Below, in pieces: positions 1 through 8,266 of a stretch of 64,000 nt of DNA. Source of the stretch: Chloroflexota bacterium (GTDB lineage: Bacteria > Chloroflexota > Anaerolineae > Anaerolineales > Anaerolineaceae); contig JAJXZS010000050.1 in NCBI GenBank assembly GCA_021779955.1, positions 124,001-188,000 of the forward strand, written 5' to 3'. The position numbers and the translations under genes were made by a program. Each line of letters opens with the position of its first letter. Positions within the stretch are counted from its first letter, which is position 1. The notes beneath the pieces were generated by a model. That model was given only the letters and a program-made list of their open reading frames with translations, did no database searches and was not told the origin of the DNA.

Positions 1-87
1 TTTACCACGATCTGGGTGGGCGGCGACACATCTGTTGACCAACTCTATGGCCAAATCTGCATACAGTTTGGCTTTACTGACGAATGA
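1..87 (+). CDS. C-terminal end of an unidentified protein (partial)
   Basis: The first 87 bases stay open in frame 1 up to a TGA and encode 28 residues that end in GQICIQFGFTDE. The left part lies outside the window. A perfect terminator hairpin at 165-190 follows, as expected for the end of a rightward gene. The fragment is too short to assign a family, and a chance open frame cannot be excluded. Confidence 0.4.
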   Translation, partial: FTTIWVGGDTSVDQLYGQICIQFGFTDE

Positions 88-164
88 AATTGGGAAGTGG
101 AAATTGGCAGCCTCTGGCGTGCGATCGGGCGAATCGAACTGCTTCTTTAGCCCAGCTTAAAGCA

Positions 165-190
165 AAATCTCCGCCACCTGGCGGAGATTT
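165..190. terminator. Perfect 11-bp stem terminator, probably bidirectional
   Basis: The arms AAATCTCCGCC and GGCGGAGATTT enclose the loop ACCT, with A-rich and T-rich flanks on both sides. It sits between the rightward partial gene at the left edge and the leftward protease gene that ends at 208, so it can serve both converging transcripts. Confidence 0.8.
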
Positions 191-207
191 GTTCTCAAAT
201 GCTGAGT

Positions 208-1395
208 CTAGCTTGCTCCAAGCGTAATATCCACGTTGATTCGCTTGCCGTCGCGCAGGACGCTCAAACTGACCGCCTGCCCAACTTTGGTCTGATTGAA
301 GATGTATGAGATCAGATCCTCGTAGGTGTTCACAGCCTGCCCGTCCACGGCGGTAATGACGTCGCCGCCGGTGATCATCACCTGGCCGGGATACGTCATC
401 CGTTGGGTGCTGCCCTGGATGCCCGCCTGGTCTGCCGGACCGTTCTGGGTCACGCTGAGCACCAGCACGCCGCGAAGCGTCGTGTCCATGCCGACCCGGC
501 TGGCGATGGAGGGGGTGAGCGTTTCTCCTGTCAATCCCAGGCTTGGGTGCGTATAGCTGCCATCAGAAATCAGCACAGGCACGACCTTTGAAACGATATT
601 GGCAGGAATGGCATATCCAATCCCCACGTTCGAGCCTGTAGTCGATTCGATCGCCGATGTGACGCCGATGACTTCCCCGGATACGTTCAACAGAACTCCG
701 CCCGAATTGCCTGGGTTGATCGCTGCATCGGTCTGGATGATATCCGGAATGGTGTACGAACTGCTGTAAAACGGGTTCGATTCGTCCACCGTGAGCGAAC
801 GCGATAAGGCGCTTACGATGCCCTGGGTCATGGAACCCTCGAGCCCGTACGGATTGCCGATGGCGATCACCAGGTCGCCTACCTGGACGCTGGATGAATC
901 GCCCAATTTGATCGGAGTCAGAGTCGCCTTGGAAGCATCGACCTGGATCACCGCGAGGTCCGATTGCGGGTCGGTGCCAACGATGCTGGCTTCCAGCGTT
1001 GTGCCGTCGGCGAAGACAACAGTGATTTGGGTGGCGCCATCGACCACGTGGTTGTTGGTGACGATGTGCCCCTTAGCATCCCACACGAATCCCGATCCTT
1101 CGCTGGTAGCCATGGACGGGCCGTAGATTTGCGTGGCCTGGATGTTGACCACCGCAGAGTTTACATCTTTATAAATCTGCCTGAAAGTCTGCTCCACTAG
1201 CGAAAGAACCGTACTGTCCAGTGTAATACTTGAGTCCAATTGCACCTGTTGGGCCGGGGAGGACTGCGTTGCAGCAGCAGTCGCCGGCTGGGTGGACGTT
1301 TCGGTTTGCGAGAGATTCGCGTTGGTCAATAAAGGCGCGCACGCTGTAACGAGCATCAAAAGAGCAATAAGGCTGCCAATCAACATCTTTTTCAT
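208..1395 (-). CDS. htrA: HtrA/DegP-type serine protease lipoprotein with PDZ domain
   Basis: 395 residues, predicted to degrade or refold damaged exported proteins outside the membrane. The N-terminus is a lipoprotein signal with lipobox LVTAC (Cys19), followed by a Thr/Gln/Ser-rich linker to about residue 60. The trypsin-like domain covers about 65-280 with the triad His116 (TNNHVVDG), Asp146 (SDLAVI) and Ser231 (GNSGGVLL). One PDZ domain covers about 285-392. All catalytic residues are present and the length is usual for the S1C family with a single PDZ. It is a single gene ending at a shared terminator; a candidate promoter lies about 250 bases upstream. The family is clear, but whether it is the DegP, DegQ or DegS counterpart cannot be decided. 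Confidence 0.92.
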   Translation of the reverse strand: MKKMLIGSLIALLMLVTACAPLLTNANLSQTETSTQPATAAATQSSPAQQVQLDSSITLDSTVLSLVEQTFRQIYKDVNSAVVNIQATQIYGPSMATSEGSGFVWDAKGHIVTNNHVVDGATQITVVFADGTTLEASIVGTDPQSDLAVIQVDASKATLTPIKLGDSSSVQVGDLVIAIGNPYGLEGSMTQGIVSALSRSLTVDESNPFYSSSYTIPDIIQTDAAINPGNSGGVLLNVSGEVIGVTSAIESTTGSNVGIGYAIPANIVSKVVPVLISDGSYTHPSLGLTGETLTPSIASRVGMDTTLRGVLVLSVTQNGPADQAGIQGSTQRMTYPGQVMITGGDVITAVDGQAVNTYEDLISYIFNQTKVGQAVSLSVLRDGKRINVDITLGAS

Positions 1396-1644
1396 ATCAT
1401 TTGCCTTCCTTTATCCCGGCTGGCACGACTTGTGAACTGCAGCGCGCAACGATTTTTGGGATTTCAACGGATATTTGTAGGGTCTATGACCATCATAAAT
1501 GGAAGATTTGCAGAAATTGTGGCGAAATCATGTACATCTGCCACGCCACATTACCAGGCCTCCAATTTTTGTGCTCCCTGGCAGCGGAATCCAATTCAGC
1601 AGGCGAAGCCAATTCAAATGGGATGGCTGATCGCGCTCCGCACA

Positions 1645-1674
1645 ATCATAAAAGGATTCCCTAGGGAACGTCAA
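1645..1674 (-). promoter_or_regulatory. Candidate promoter of the HtrA gene with a palindrome in the spacer
   Basis: On the minus strand TTGACG (1669-1674) and TATGAT (1645-1650) are 18 bp apart. The spacer contains the perfect 12-bp palindrome TTCCCTAGGGAA (1657-1668), which abuts the -35 box and could be an operator. The resulting 5' leader would be about 240 bases. The call rests on consensus matching only. Confidence 0.4.
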
Positions 1675-1906
1675 TTCTAAAGGAGAAATTCCTCAAAAAA
1701 AGAGGCTTTATGATTGACCTTTATTCCTGGCTTTTCACTCGGGGCGAGGACGCCGAAGATCGACTCTGGCCTTGCAGCAGCCGCGCTTGATGCCTAGCCC
1801 AGGCTCCTCCTTATCGCCATTTGCGTGGATAATCGCCGCCTTCCCCTCTGCGTCGCCTTCTACCTTTCCCCGTTTTGACCTTCGTACCTACATCCTTTAC
1901 GATAGT

Positions 1907-1990
1907 CCTGACGATGCTTTTGTCACAATTCATGACCCTGACGAGGCTTTTATTCATGGGTTATAACCCTGACGATGTTTTTCGTCATGG
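1907..1990. repeat. Three imperfect 30-bp direct repeats
   Basis: CCTGACGA starts at 1907, 1937 and 1968, each time followed by a T-rich stretch and then TCA(T)G. The period is 30-31 bp. They lie in the roughly 1-kb gene-poor region between the protease and the glycoside hydrolase. There is no variable spacer of CRISPR type. The function is unknown; they may be decayed hairpins or protein-binding sites. Confidence 0.5.
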
Positions 1991-2037
1991 TTAAGCTGCC
2001 CACCCGTCGCAACCTCAACCCTCGCCATCCCAGTCGG

Positions 2038-2065
2038 GTCGTATGAGCCATACGCCTCATACGAC
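2038..2065. repeat. Inverted repeat with perfect 10-bp arms
   Basis: GTCGTATGAG and CTCATACGAC are separated by 8 bases. There is no T-run on either side, so this is not a standard terminator. It lies about 80 bases upstream of the orphan promoter at 2148, within otherwise gene-free DNA. Confidence 0.5.
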
Positions 2066-2147
2066 CTGCTTCCACTTTTGTTCTTCCGGTTCTTGATTCT
2101 CGCACTTCCCCCAACCGTAAAGTTACCCAAATCCACCTTAAAACCCC

Positions 2148-2175
2148 TTGACGTTTAGAACATATGTTTTATAAT
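2148..2175 (+). promoter_or_regulatory. Strong sigma-70-type promoter without an obvious protein gene
   Basis: TTGACG (2148-2153) and a perfect TATAAT (2170-2175) are separated by 16 bp. It reads to the right, against the glycoside hydrolase gene. The predicted start is near 2182, and a terminator hairpin follows only about 75 bases later. This makes it a promoter for a short RNA rather than for a protein gene. Confidence 0.6.
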
Positions 2176-2181
2176 ATCATT

Positions 2182-2280
2182 ATCCAGAAAGTCTCCGCGA
2201 ATTGTGCGCCCCTGAGCTGTTCTCGCGAATGGGGTATCGGTATCGTTCTCTTTTTCCCCACTGACCCTTAGTGGGTTTTT
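2182..2280 (+). ncRNA. Candidate small RNA of about 100 nt with its own terminator
   Basis: A consensus promoter at 2148-2175 is followed by a segment that can fold: CGCGA (2196-2200) can pair with TCGCG (2222-2226), and CCCC with GGGG in the same region. It ends in the hairpin CCCACT / AGTGGG (2257-2275) and five T. No convincing reading frame lies inside, and I do not recognise it as a known RNA family. An alternative is an attenuated leader whose gene has been lost: an ATG with a GAGGA ribosome site lies at 2336, but that frame soon runs antisense into the hydrolase gene. Confidence 0.45.
2257..2280 (+). terminator. Terminator of the candidate small RNA
   Basis: A 6-bp stem CCCACT / AGTGGG with a 7-base loop is followed by TTTTT. 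It stops rightward transcription before the 3' end of the convergent glycoside hydrolase gene. Confidence 0.6.
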
Positions 2281-2418
2281 GCTTTCCTGGTTGCTTGTTA
2301 CTGATCACGAATCCCAGTTCACCCTGAGGAGTAAAATGTCAGACCAAATCCCATCTTGTATCCCCAGCGACCCTTCCTCACGAATTGAAGGATTGTTTTG
2401 CATTTTCAATTCAATAAA

Positions 2419-4266
2419 TCAATTCTTGACGATCTTTGCTGCCAGATCTCGATTGAACGCAGGGATCGGGATCACCAGGTCCTTGCCGCTCGTACTGACC
2501 GTCTCCGAATCCATCCACTTTGCCTGGAAGGTATCGAACCATGTCACCGTGTATTCTCCTGAAGGGATGCCTTGCAAAGTGATCGTCTGCCCTTCCAGTC
2601 GAGAGGGAACGTATTTATGCTCCCCCAAAAGCGTCTGGGCTGTGTATTCGTTGTTGCGGATCCACAGCAGCAAATCATTGGCTTTCAGCACCATTGCAAC
2701 GGCGTCACCCGCGCTTCCGTCTGGACCCTTGATTTCCAGGGTCGTGAATGGCTCATACTCAGGCAAATCGACGCCATGCAGGAATGTGCTCAAGCCTTTG
2801 AAGTGGTACCACAGGTGGTATCGCTGCAGAACGGTATCCCAGTTCCAATACATGCCGCTGCCCGCGTAGCCTGCAAATGTGGTTGCCCAAATGCCGTTAT
2901 GCAAATGGACGCCGGTCGTCTCGCTGATTTCCTCTTCATAATTGGTCGAGTAGCCGAATTCACCCATGAGCACCGGTTTTACCGGAGCCGCTGAGGAGAT
3001 CCGGTTGAAATCGGCGAGAGCGCGGTCGCCGAGATCGCGGTTTGGAGATGCGATCTGATCGGTATATTCGTGCTTCATCACGATGTCCATTTCGGGCATT
3101 TGCCAGACGGGAGACTGGTCGCGGATGGCGTAGCTGTTCGTCACAAGATGGTCGTTGACGTCCCTGCCGTGCAGGAAAGCGGTTACTTCTTTCAGCCAGG
3201 GCATCAACAATGTGTCGGAGATCGCGCTAAGGTTGACCTCGTTCCACCATTCCCAGGCAAGCAAGTTGGGAGAGTAGCCCCAACGGTCAATAATGTAACT
3301 CAAACGCTGCTCGAAGTAGTAGATAGCCTGCGGATTGGTGGCGAATTCTTCAGGGCTGGCGAGCGGCCCGCCTTGCGCCTGGTTATAGAGGTTCATGGAC
3401 CAATCGGCGCCCTGCCAGGTGCTGTAATCGAGACAGTTGAGCAGTACCAGGATCACGTACATGCCGCGGTCTTCAGCCATCTTGAACACCTGGTCGAGCA
3501 GCCACGCTTCGTATGCGTTGTATGTGCCCAAGCTGCTTCGCGTCTCGATTCCAAAGCTCCAACTGGCCATCCAGACACGAATGGTATTGCCTCCTTGCGC
3601 GTGGAAGTCGTCCATCAACTGGCGGTAAGTCTCGAGCGGGTCGCATGTTCCGCACCACCAGGCCAGGTTGATGCCGATGGGGAAAAAGAAGTCGCCATTA
3701 TCGAAAGCAAAGTAGCGCGGATTTTCTGCGTCGATGCGCACAAATCCGGGATTTTCTGAAGGAGTAACGTTGAACATCACCGAATTACCGGTAAGCTCTG
3801 AATTGGCAACATACACCTGGGCCGTCCAGGTCCCGGTTTCGGTGGGTGTGAAGCGGGCCTTCCAGCCTTCACTGAACTTTTTGAAGCGATTCACCTGGCT
3901 GTATTCAACGCTCCAAAATGCGCCAATATCCTTTTTTTTGCCCGAAGGAGACGTGAATCGGATGCGCAAATCGAACTCGTTCTTGTCATATGGATTTTCG
4001 ACTGCCAGGTTCGTCTGGATGTCCAGTTCGAGCAGATCATACAGCCCGATTTCCGTGCTTGCGAGCGGGGCAATTTGTATTGTGGGGCTCGAACCGTCTG
4101 TGCTGGTGGGCGTGGCCTGGGGTTTGGGCGGTGTCCAGGATACATCGATCTTTTTCGAGGAAAACAGGCTGGGAGTGATGGTCGCTAAGTTTGAAGGGCT
4201 TACCTGGCAGCCCCCCAGGGTTAGAACTACCAACAATGAGACTAAACGGAATCCTGTTAGCTTCAC
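2419..4266 (-). CDS. Secreted glycoside hydrolase, GH5-like, with N-terminal DUF5060-type domain (lipoprotein)
   Basis: 615 residues. I chose the GTG at 4266 because GGAGG lies five bases before it; a TTG four codons upstream has no such site. The lipobox is LTLGGC (Cys20). A beta-rich DUF5060-like domain covers about 70-170, then a TIM barrel with the likely acid/base Glu343 in EWWNEVNL and the nucleophile Glu436 in LMGEFGYS, and a C-terminal beta domain with GEYTVTWFDT. It should act outside the cell on a beta-linked polysaccharide (cellulose, mannan or similar); the substrate cannot be told from sequence alone. It has no tight operon partner. Confidence 0.85.
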   Translation of the reverse strand: MKLTGFRLVSLLVVLTLGGCQVSPSNLATITPSLFSSKKIDVSWTPPKPQATPTSTDGSSPTIQIAPLASTEIGLYDLLELDIQTNLAVENPYDKNEFDLRIRFTSPSGKKKDIGAFWSVEYSQVNRFKKFSEGWKARFTPTETGTWTAQVYVANSELTGNSVMFNVTPSENPGFVRIDAENPRYFAFDNGDFFFPIGINLAWWCGTCDPLETYRQLMDDFHAQGGNTIRVWMASWSFGIETRSSLGTYNAYEAWLLDQVFKMAEDRGMYVILVLLNCLDYSTWQGADWSMNLYNQAQGGPLASPEEFATNPQAIYYFEQRLSYIIDRWGYSPNLLAWEWWNEVNLSAISDTLLMPWLKEVTAFLHGRDVNDHLVTNSYAIRDQSPVWQMPEMDIVMKHEYTDQIASPNRDLGDRALADFNRISSAAPVKPVLMGEFGYSTNYEEEISETTGVHLHNGIWATTFAGYAGSGMYWNWDTVLQRYHLWYHFKGLSTFLHGVDLPEYEPFTTLEIKGPDGSAGDAVAMVLKANDLLLWIRNNEYTAQTLLGEHKYVPSRLEGQTITLQGIPSGEYTVTWFDTFQAKWMDSETVSTSGKDLVIPIPAFNRDLAAKIVKN

Positions 4267-4495
4267 ACGGACCTCCAATGGACATACCGTTAGTGAATCA
4301 GCGTCCTGGTCGATGCTAATTAGGGTTCTGTTCTCTTCTTGAATTGTCTTGCTGGCGTCCTTTAAGTATAAATCAAATGAGAAAAAAAGCTAAAACACAA
4401 CTTCAAAATTCATGCGTGTTGGCAATATGAAACAGACGGACTGCTTATTCGGCGTCTTCCGGGCAGTTCGAGATATCAGAAAGCGCTTCTAAGGC

Positions 4496-4804
4496 TTAGC
4501 TCACACGTTGAGGCAGTGGTGGTTTTTGGAGGTCAGGCCAGTATTGTCCGCACCAAAAGCCGGGCTCCAGGCCGTGTATTTGGAAGGATATGGAGGAGAC
4601 TTCAATGCCGGCACGGCTTGCTGTTTGTCCTGGTTGCGGGCACAATTCGTCAGGGATGGAACTTATAAATGTAGGGAAAGAATTTGGCGAGTACTGGCGT
4701 GTGACAGAGCTTGTGCTTGAATCGGCAGTGGAGGTACTTGCGATTTCTGAAGCGACGAGCATAATCATGACGACCGCGATGAGGTATAAATAGCTGGTCT
4801 TCAT
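4496..4804 (-). CDS. Small exported protein of unknown function
   Basis: 102 residues. The first 20 form a signal peptide or membrane anchor (YLYLIAVVMIMLVASEIA), followed by a Ser/Thr-rich stretch and a mature part with two cysteines (near 55 and 85), so an exported disulfide is possible. A purine-rich ribosome site (GGTGAGAG) precedes the ATG. It lies between the hydrolase gene and the MoxR operon, on the same strand as both but with gaps of more than 150 bases. I recognise no family. Confidence 0.5.
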   Translation of the reverse strand: MKTSYLYLIAVVMIMLVASEIASTSTADSSTSSVTRQYSPNSFPTFISSIPDELCPQPGQTASRAGIEVSSISFQIHGLEPGFWCGQYWPDLQKPPLPQRVS

Positions 4805-4972
4805 CTTACACTCTCACCTGTAAAATCCAATAACTATTCTCAATATACAAAACGGAAATTGAGAAATTGTGAAGGGAGGATTAGGAGTGGATGAGGATTT
4901 CTTTGAATTGATAAGCGAAAAGTCATGCCTTGCACTGGCCGTCGATGCCCCCTGAATCAACCGGAAAAATGA

Positions 4973-5467
4973 TCAGAAGAACAGGCTATAAAAACGGAAA
5001 AAGCAGAACACGACAGCCAGTGCGCTGATCAGCAAAACGATGAACGGGATTGAAACCTGAATTTGGAGGCCGATTTCTGCGAGCAGTACACCTGTCCCCA
5101 CGGAATAGATCAAAAGTTCCGTTCTGGAAAACTGAACAGATGTCCTTCCTGCTTCCTTCGATTCGTTCTTCGGGCGGTCCATTTTCACAGAGAACTCCAG
5201 GCAGCCAAGCAGCAAACCGGCGCCGGGGATGAACAAGGCAGCATTCGCCCCAGCAATGATCCCGCCTGCTGCTTCGACGACGTAGATAATCATGAGGATC
5301 AAAGGCATCCAGCGTGAATCGGGGCGGGCAATCAACCACCACGCTGCGACACACACCGTGAACCATGGAACGGCCAGCCACAAGCCGGCAGTCCAATAGC
5401 CGATAAACAGCAGTATGATCGCTGACAGTGCGGCAATGATGATGAGTGGTTTGCTCTTCGATTCCAT
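4973..5467 (-). CDS. Integral membrane protein at the end of the MoxR operon
   Basis: 164 residues, almost entirely hydrophobic, with about five to six membrane segments and one charged loop near 95-115 (MDRPKNESKEAGRTS). No catalytic motif is seen. It starts six bases after the DUF58 gene, so it is co-transcribed as the last gene of the DUF4129-MoxR-DUF58 operon and may belong to the same membrane complex. Function unknown. Confidence 0.7.
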   Translation of the reverse strand: MESKSKPLIIIAALSAIILLFIGYWTAGLWLAVPWFTVCVAAWWLIARPDSRWMPLILMIIYVVEAAGGIIAGANAALFIPGAGLLLGCLEFSVKMDRPKNESKEAGRTSVQFSRTELLIYSVGTGVLLAEIGLQIQVSIPFIVLLISALAVVFCFFRFYSLFF

Positions 5468-5473
5468 AAGTGA

Positions 5474-6730
5474 TTACTCTCTCGTAGAACTGAATACGCC
5501 GGTAACGCTGGAAAGTGGCTGATCGACTTTCCAATCGATCACCTGAGCTCCGATCTCCCTGATGCGCCAAAGCAGAATCTGCCGCTCCACCCCTGCAGCA
5601 TGTGCGGCTGCAGGCAGGTAGCCCGATTGGTGGGCATACTGGACAGGGTCGGGACTTACGAGGATGACCTGATACTCTCTGGCGCGCAGGTTGGCAATCG
5701 CCTGAAAATCCCCGGGTTGGAGAGGGCTGATCAAAATGAGTAAGGAATGGCGCGGAATGAACTCGACAGGCAGATATTTCAATGTTCCTAATGACGCGTT
5801 TCCTCCGGGCTGGCAGCGAGCTAATTGATCGAAAATGTTAACCAGTTGAGTTTTCCCTGATCCCGGAAAGATCCGAATGACTTTCTCTCCGAGCGTGATC
5901 AGTGAGACCCGATTCCCCGCATGGATCAGATTGCGTGCAATACCGGCAGCTGCTTTGACCGAGTACTCGAACAACGCCTCATCTCCGTAATGCAAATCGA
6001 GAGCGGCGTTGCCGTCGAGAATGATGCCGATATTGGCCATCCCTTCGCGTTCGAATTCCTTGCTGAAGAATTGGCCGGGGTGGCGTGCCGAGAGGCGCCA
6101 GTCCACCCAGCGTAGCGAATCGCCTGTGTGATATTCGCGCGTGCCGTAATAATCGACTCCCGAACCTGCCAGGCGTGAAAGGTAAGGGCCGGCGGTTCGT
6201 AAGGTACGCCGCGGATGGAGACGCAGTTGTTTTGTCGGAAATTCGTCAGGCACCACAATCACTTCAGCAGGGGCGGACAGCTCGATTTTCTTCTCGAACA
6301 ATTCGAATGGATCGCTGACGGATGCATAAAGTTTGCTCCAGCAATAAACTCCCCGCTGAGCGCGAAAAGTGTAGCGGAGTTTGTAGGATTCTCCGCCGGA
6401 AAGCGTCAGATCCTTTTCCAGGGTTCCGTCAAGCAGTGAAATAAGGGGCTGCACTTCCTCATAGATGTGGACCCGTGGAATGGTATCCCCCGAGTTTTCG
6501 AGTGTCACGATCATCGTGAACTCGGTTTTCGCATCTCCCCGAACTTGATCGGGTTCGCGCGTGGCGCGCAGATTTACATTGCCCGGCGCCGTTAACAGAC
6601 CCGCAGTCAGATAACAAAGAAAGGGCAAGGTAAACCATGCAATACCTGAATTCCTGCTGATGAATGTTGCCAGGAGCAGGCAAAAAACAATCACAAGAAC
6701 AAGGTAAAGCTTCACCTTTCCGTGGTTCAT
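5474..6730 (-). CDS. DUF58 protein, partner of the MoxR ATPase
   Basis: 418 residues. Two membrane helices lie in the first 45 residues, then a beta-sandwich-like region (about 55-155) and the DUF58 signature YGTREYHTGDSLRWVDW at 195-211. The C-terminal half resembles the vWA-type fold with ILDGNAA and LILISPL strands. DUF58 proteins are the usual substrates or partners of MoxR AAA ATPases and are linked to envelope stress or cofactor insertion. The start codon overlaps the MoxR stop by four bases (ATGA), indicating translational coupling. Confidence 0.9.
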   Translation of the reverse strand: MNHGKVKLYLVLVIVFCLLLATFISRNSGIAWFTLPFLCYLTAGLLTAPGNVNLRATREPDQVRGDAKTEFTMIVTLENSGDTIPRVHIYEEVQPLISLLDGTLEKDLTLSGGESYKLRYTFRAQRGVYCWSKLYASVSDPFELFEKKIELSAPAEVIVVPDEFPTKQLRLHPRRTLRTAGPYLSRLAGSGVDYYGTREYHTGDSLRWVDWRLSARHPGQFFSKEFEREGMANIGIILDGNAALDLHYGDEALFEYSVKAAAGIARNLIHAGNRVSLITLGEKVIRIFPGSGKTQLVNIFDQLARCQPGGNASLGTLKYLPVEFIPRHSLLILISPLQPGDFQAIANLRAREYQVILVSPDPVQYAHQSGYLPAAAHAAGVERQILLWRIREIGAQVIDWKVDQPLSSVTGVFSSTRE

Positions 6731-7707
6731 TCTGGCATTACGGGTACCGGAATAGCCTGGATAATTTGACCGATCAGATCATGCGCGGCATTTTTCGATC
6801 CCCAAAGATTAGGATTGAGAATGATCCTATGGCATAGTGAACATTCGACATAGGATTTGACATCATCGGGAATGACGTAATTCCGGCCTTGGATGGCCGC
6901 TGCCGCTCTTGAAAGCTTGAGAAGAGCCAGCGAGCCACGCGGGCTGACCCCCAAATCGATTTGGCGGTGATGGCGTGTGTTTGCCACCAATTGCACGATG
7001 TAGTCCTGAATATCCGGGCTGATGTAAATATTCTCGACTAACTGCCGCATCTGCAATAAATCCTGTGGCTTGATCACAGGGTTCAAGTCAAAAGTATCTT
7101 GTTTGCGGTCGCTTCTCCGCTCCAAAATCTCTTTCTCTTCTTCCAGTGAAGGGTAACCCACAGAAAGCCGGATCAGGAAACGGTCGAGTTGCGCTTCTGG
7201 CAAAGCAAAGGTGCCTTCGTATTCGATCGGATTCTGAGTAGCGATGACAATGAACGGTTCGGGAAGTTGAAGCGTCTCACCTTCGAGCGAAACCTGACGT
7301 TCTTGCATGGCTTCGAGTAAGGCTGACTGGGTTTTGGGCGAGGCGCGGTTGATCTCGTCTGCAAGTAAAATATTGGAGAACACAGGTCCTTTGCGCAGTA
7401 CGAATTGATTTTGGCGGGTATCAAAGATGAAGCCGCCGGTAATGTCGCCAGGCAACAGGTCGGGAGTGAACTGAATCCGTTTGAAATCGAGACCGAGCGC
7501 CCGGGCAAAGCTGCTTGCGATCAAAGTCTTGGCCAGACCGGGAACATCTTCCAGGAGAACGTGCCCGCCGGAACACAAGAATGCTGCCAGCATCTTGACC
7601 AGGGTGCCGTGTTTGCCAATGACAGCTTTTTCGACTTCAGCGATGATGAGGTCAGCATTTTTGGCTGCTTGTTCACTTGTCATTATGTTCGATTGACTTT
7701 CCGTCAT
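6727..7707 (-). CDS. moxR: MoxR-family AAA+ ATPase
   Basis: 326 residues from the ATG at 7707, chosen because GGAG stands about eight bases upstream; an in-frame start 33 bases earlier has no such site. Walker A is EDVPGLAKT at 53-61 and Walker B ILLADEI at 113-119, followed by the conserved NRASPKTQSALLEAMQE stretch. The C-terminal lid domain is complete. MoxR ATPases act as chaperones for the vWA/DUF58 partners encoded beside them. The start overlaps the upstream gene by 35 bases, and the gene sits between DUF58 and the membrane subunits in one leftward operon. Confidence 0.93.
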   Translation of the reverse strand: MTESQSNIMTSEQAAKNADLIIAEVEKAVIGKHGTLVKMLAAFLCSGGHVLLEDVPGLAKTLIASSFARALGLDFKRIQFTPDLLPGDITGGFIFDTRQNQFVLRKGPVFSNILLADEINRASPKTQSALLEAMQERQVSLEGETLQLPEPFIVIATQNPIEYEGTFALPEAQLDRFLIRLSVGYPSLEEEKEILERRSDRKQDTFDLNPVIKPQDLLQMRQLVENIYISPDIQDYIVQLVANTRHHRQIDLGVSPRGSLALLKLSRAAAAIQGRNYVIPDDVKSYVECSLCHRIILNPNLWGSKNAAHDLIGQIIQAIPVPVMPE

Positions 7708-8266
7708 GATTTGTCTCCAAATTGGATTCGAGCGTATCAAGGATCGACTCGATGGTATGATTCAATTCTTCATCGGTGTAGAGCAATTTTGAATGAAGTG
7801 TTCGTTCAAAAATATGGCTGAACAGGCGTCCAGGGTGCAATCTTACTGGAGGAAGGCCAATTCCGGCTTTTTGAGAGCCGTCGACCACCAGTTCCGCCGA
7901 GATTGATAATTTTTCGAGCTCATGCTGAAGCTCCTCGCGGCTGCGCTGATCGTCACCGGCCGAACGGATAAGATCATTCCAGTAAGCGGCACGATCGACC
8001 AGCCTGGAGGATGAATAGGATTTGTGAATTGACGGGGGATTGCGCAGGCTGGGGATTAAGCGGATGCCGATCACCGCACCAATCAGAATGAGCAGCGTCC
8101 AATACACTGCCTGATCGACTGAGAGAAAGGTTCGGATGATCAACCAGGCCATGCTTGCCACCGGTTGGATGAGATTGGTGAATAGAAAATCCTGTCCTGC
8201 GATTGCCGATACAATCAGCAGGATAAAAAGCAGAACAAAAAGGATCCCCCGCCAGGTTTTTTTCAT
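7673..8266 (-). CDS. Two-helix membrane protein of the MoxR operon
   Basis: 197 residues with two membrane helices (about 7-25 and 55-75), then a charged cytoplasmic part of about 115 residues rich in Glu, Arg and Ser. It overlaps the DUF4129 gene by four bases (ATGA) and MoxR by 35 bases, so it is tightly coupled to both. Proteins of this size at this position are common in MoxR operons, but I know no defined activity. Confidence 0.75.
   Translation of the reverse strand: MKKTWRGILFVLLFILLIVSAIAGQDFLFTNLIQPVASMAWLIIRTFLSVDQAVYWTLLILIGAVIGIRLIPSLRNPPSIHKSYSSSRLVDRAAYWNDLIRSAGDDQRSREELQHELEKLSISAELVVDGSQKAGIGLPPVRLHPGRLFSHIFERTLHSKLLYTDEELNHTIESILDTLESNLETNHDGKSIEHNDK

Noticed and set aside
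1907-1990. Short CRISPR-like array
   Set aside because: Repeats are imperfect and adjacent, without unique spacers.
1954-2136. 60-residue leftward reading frame
   Set aside because: It is built largely from the repeats and the hairpin of this region and has no clear ribosome site.
2279-2869. Rightward protein gene after the orphan terminator
   Set aside because: It has a GAGGA site at an internal ATG (2336), but most of the frame is antisense to the well-supported glycoside hydrolase and shows no protein-like motifs.
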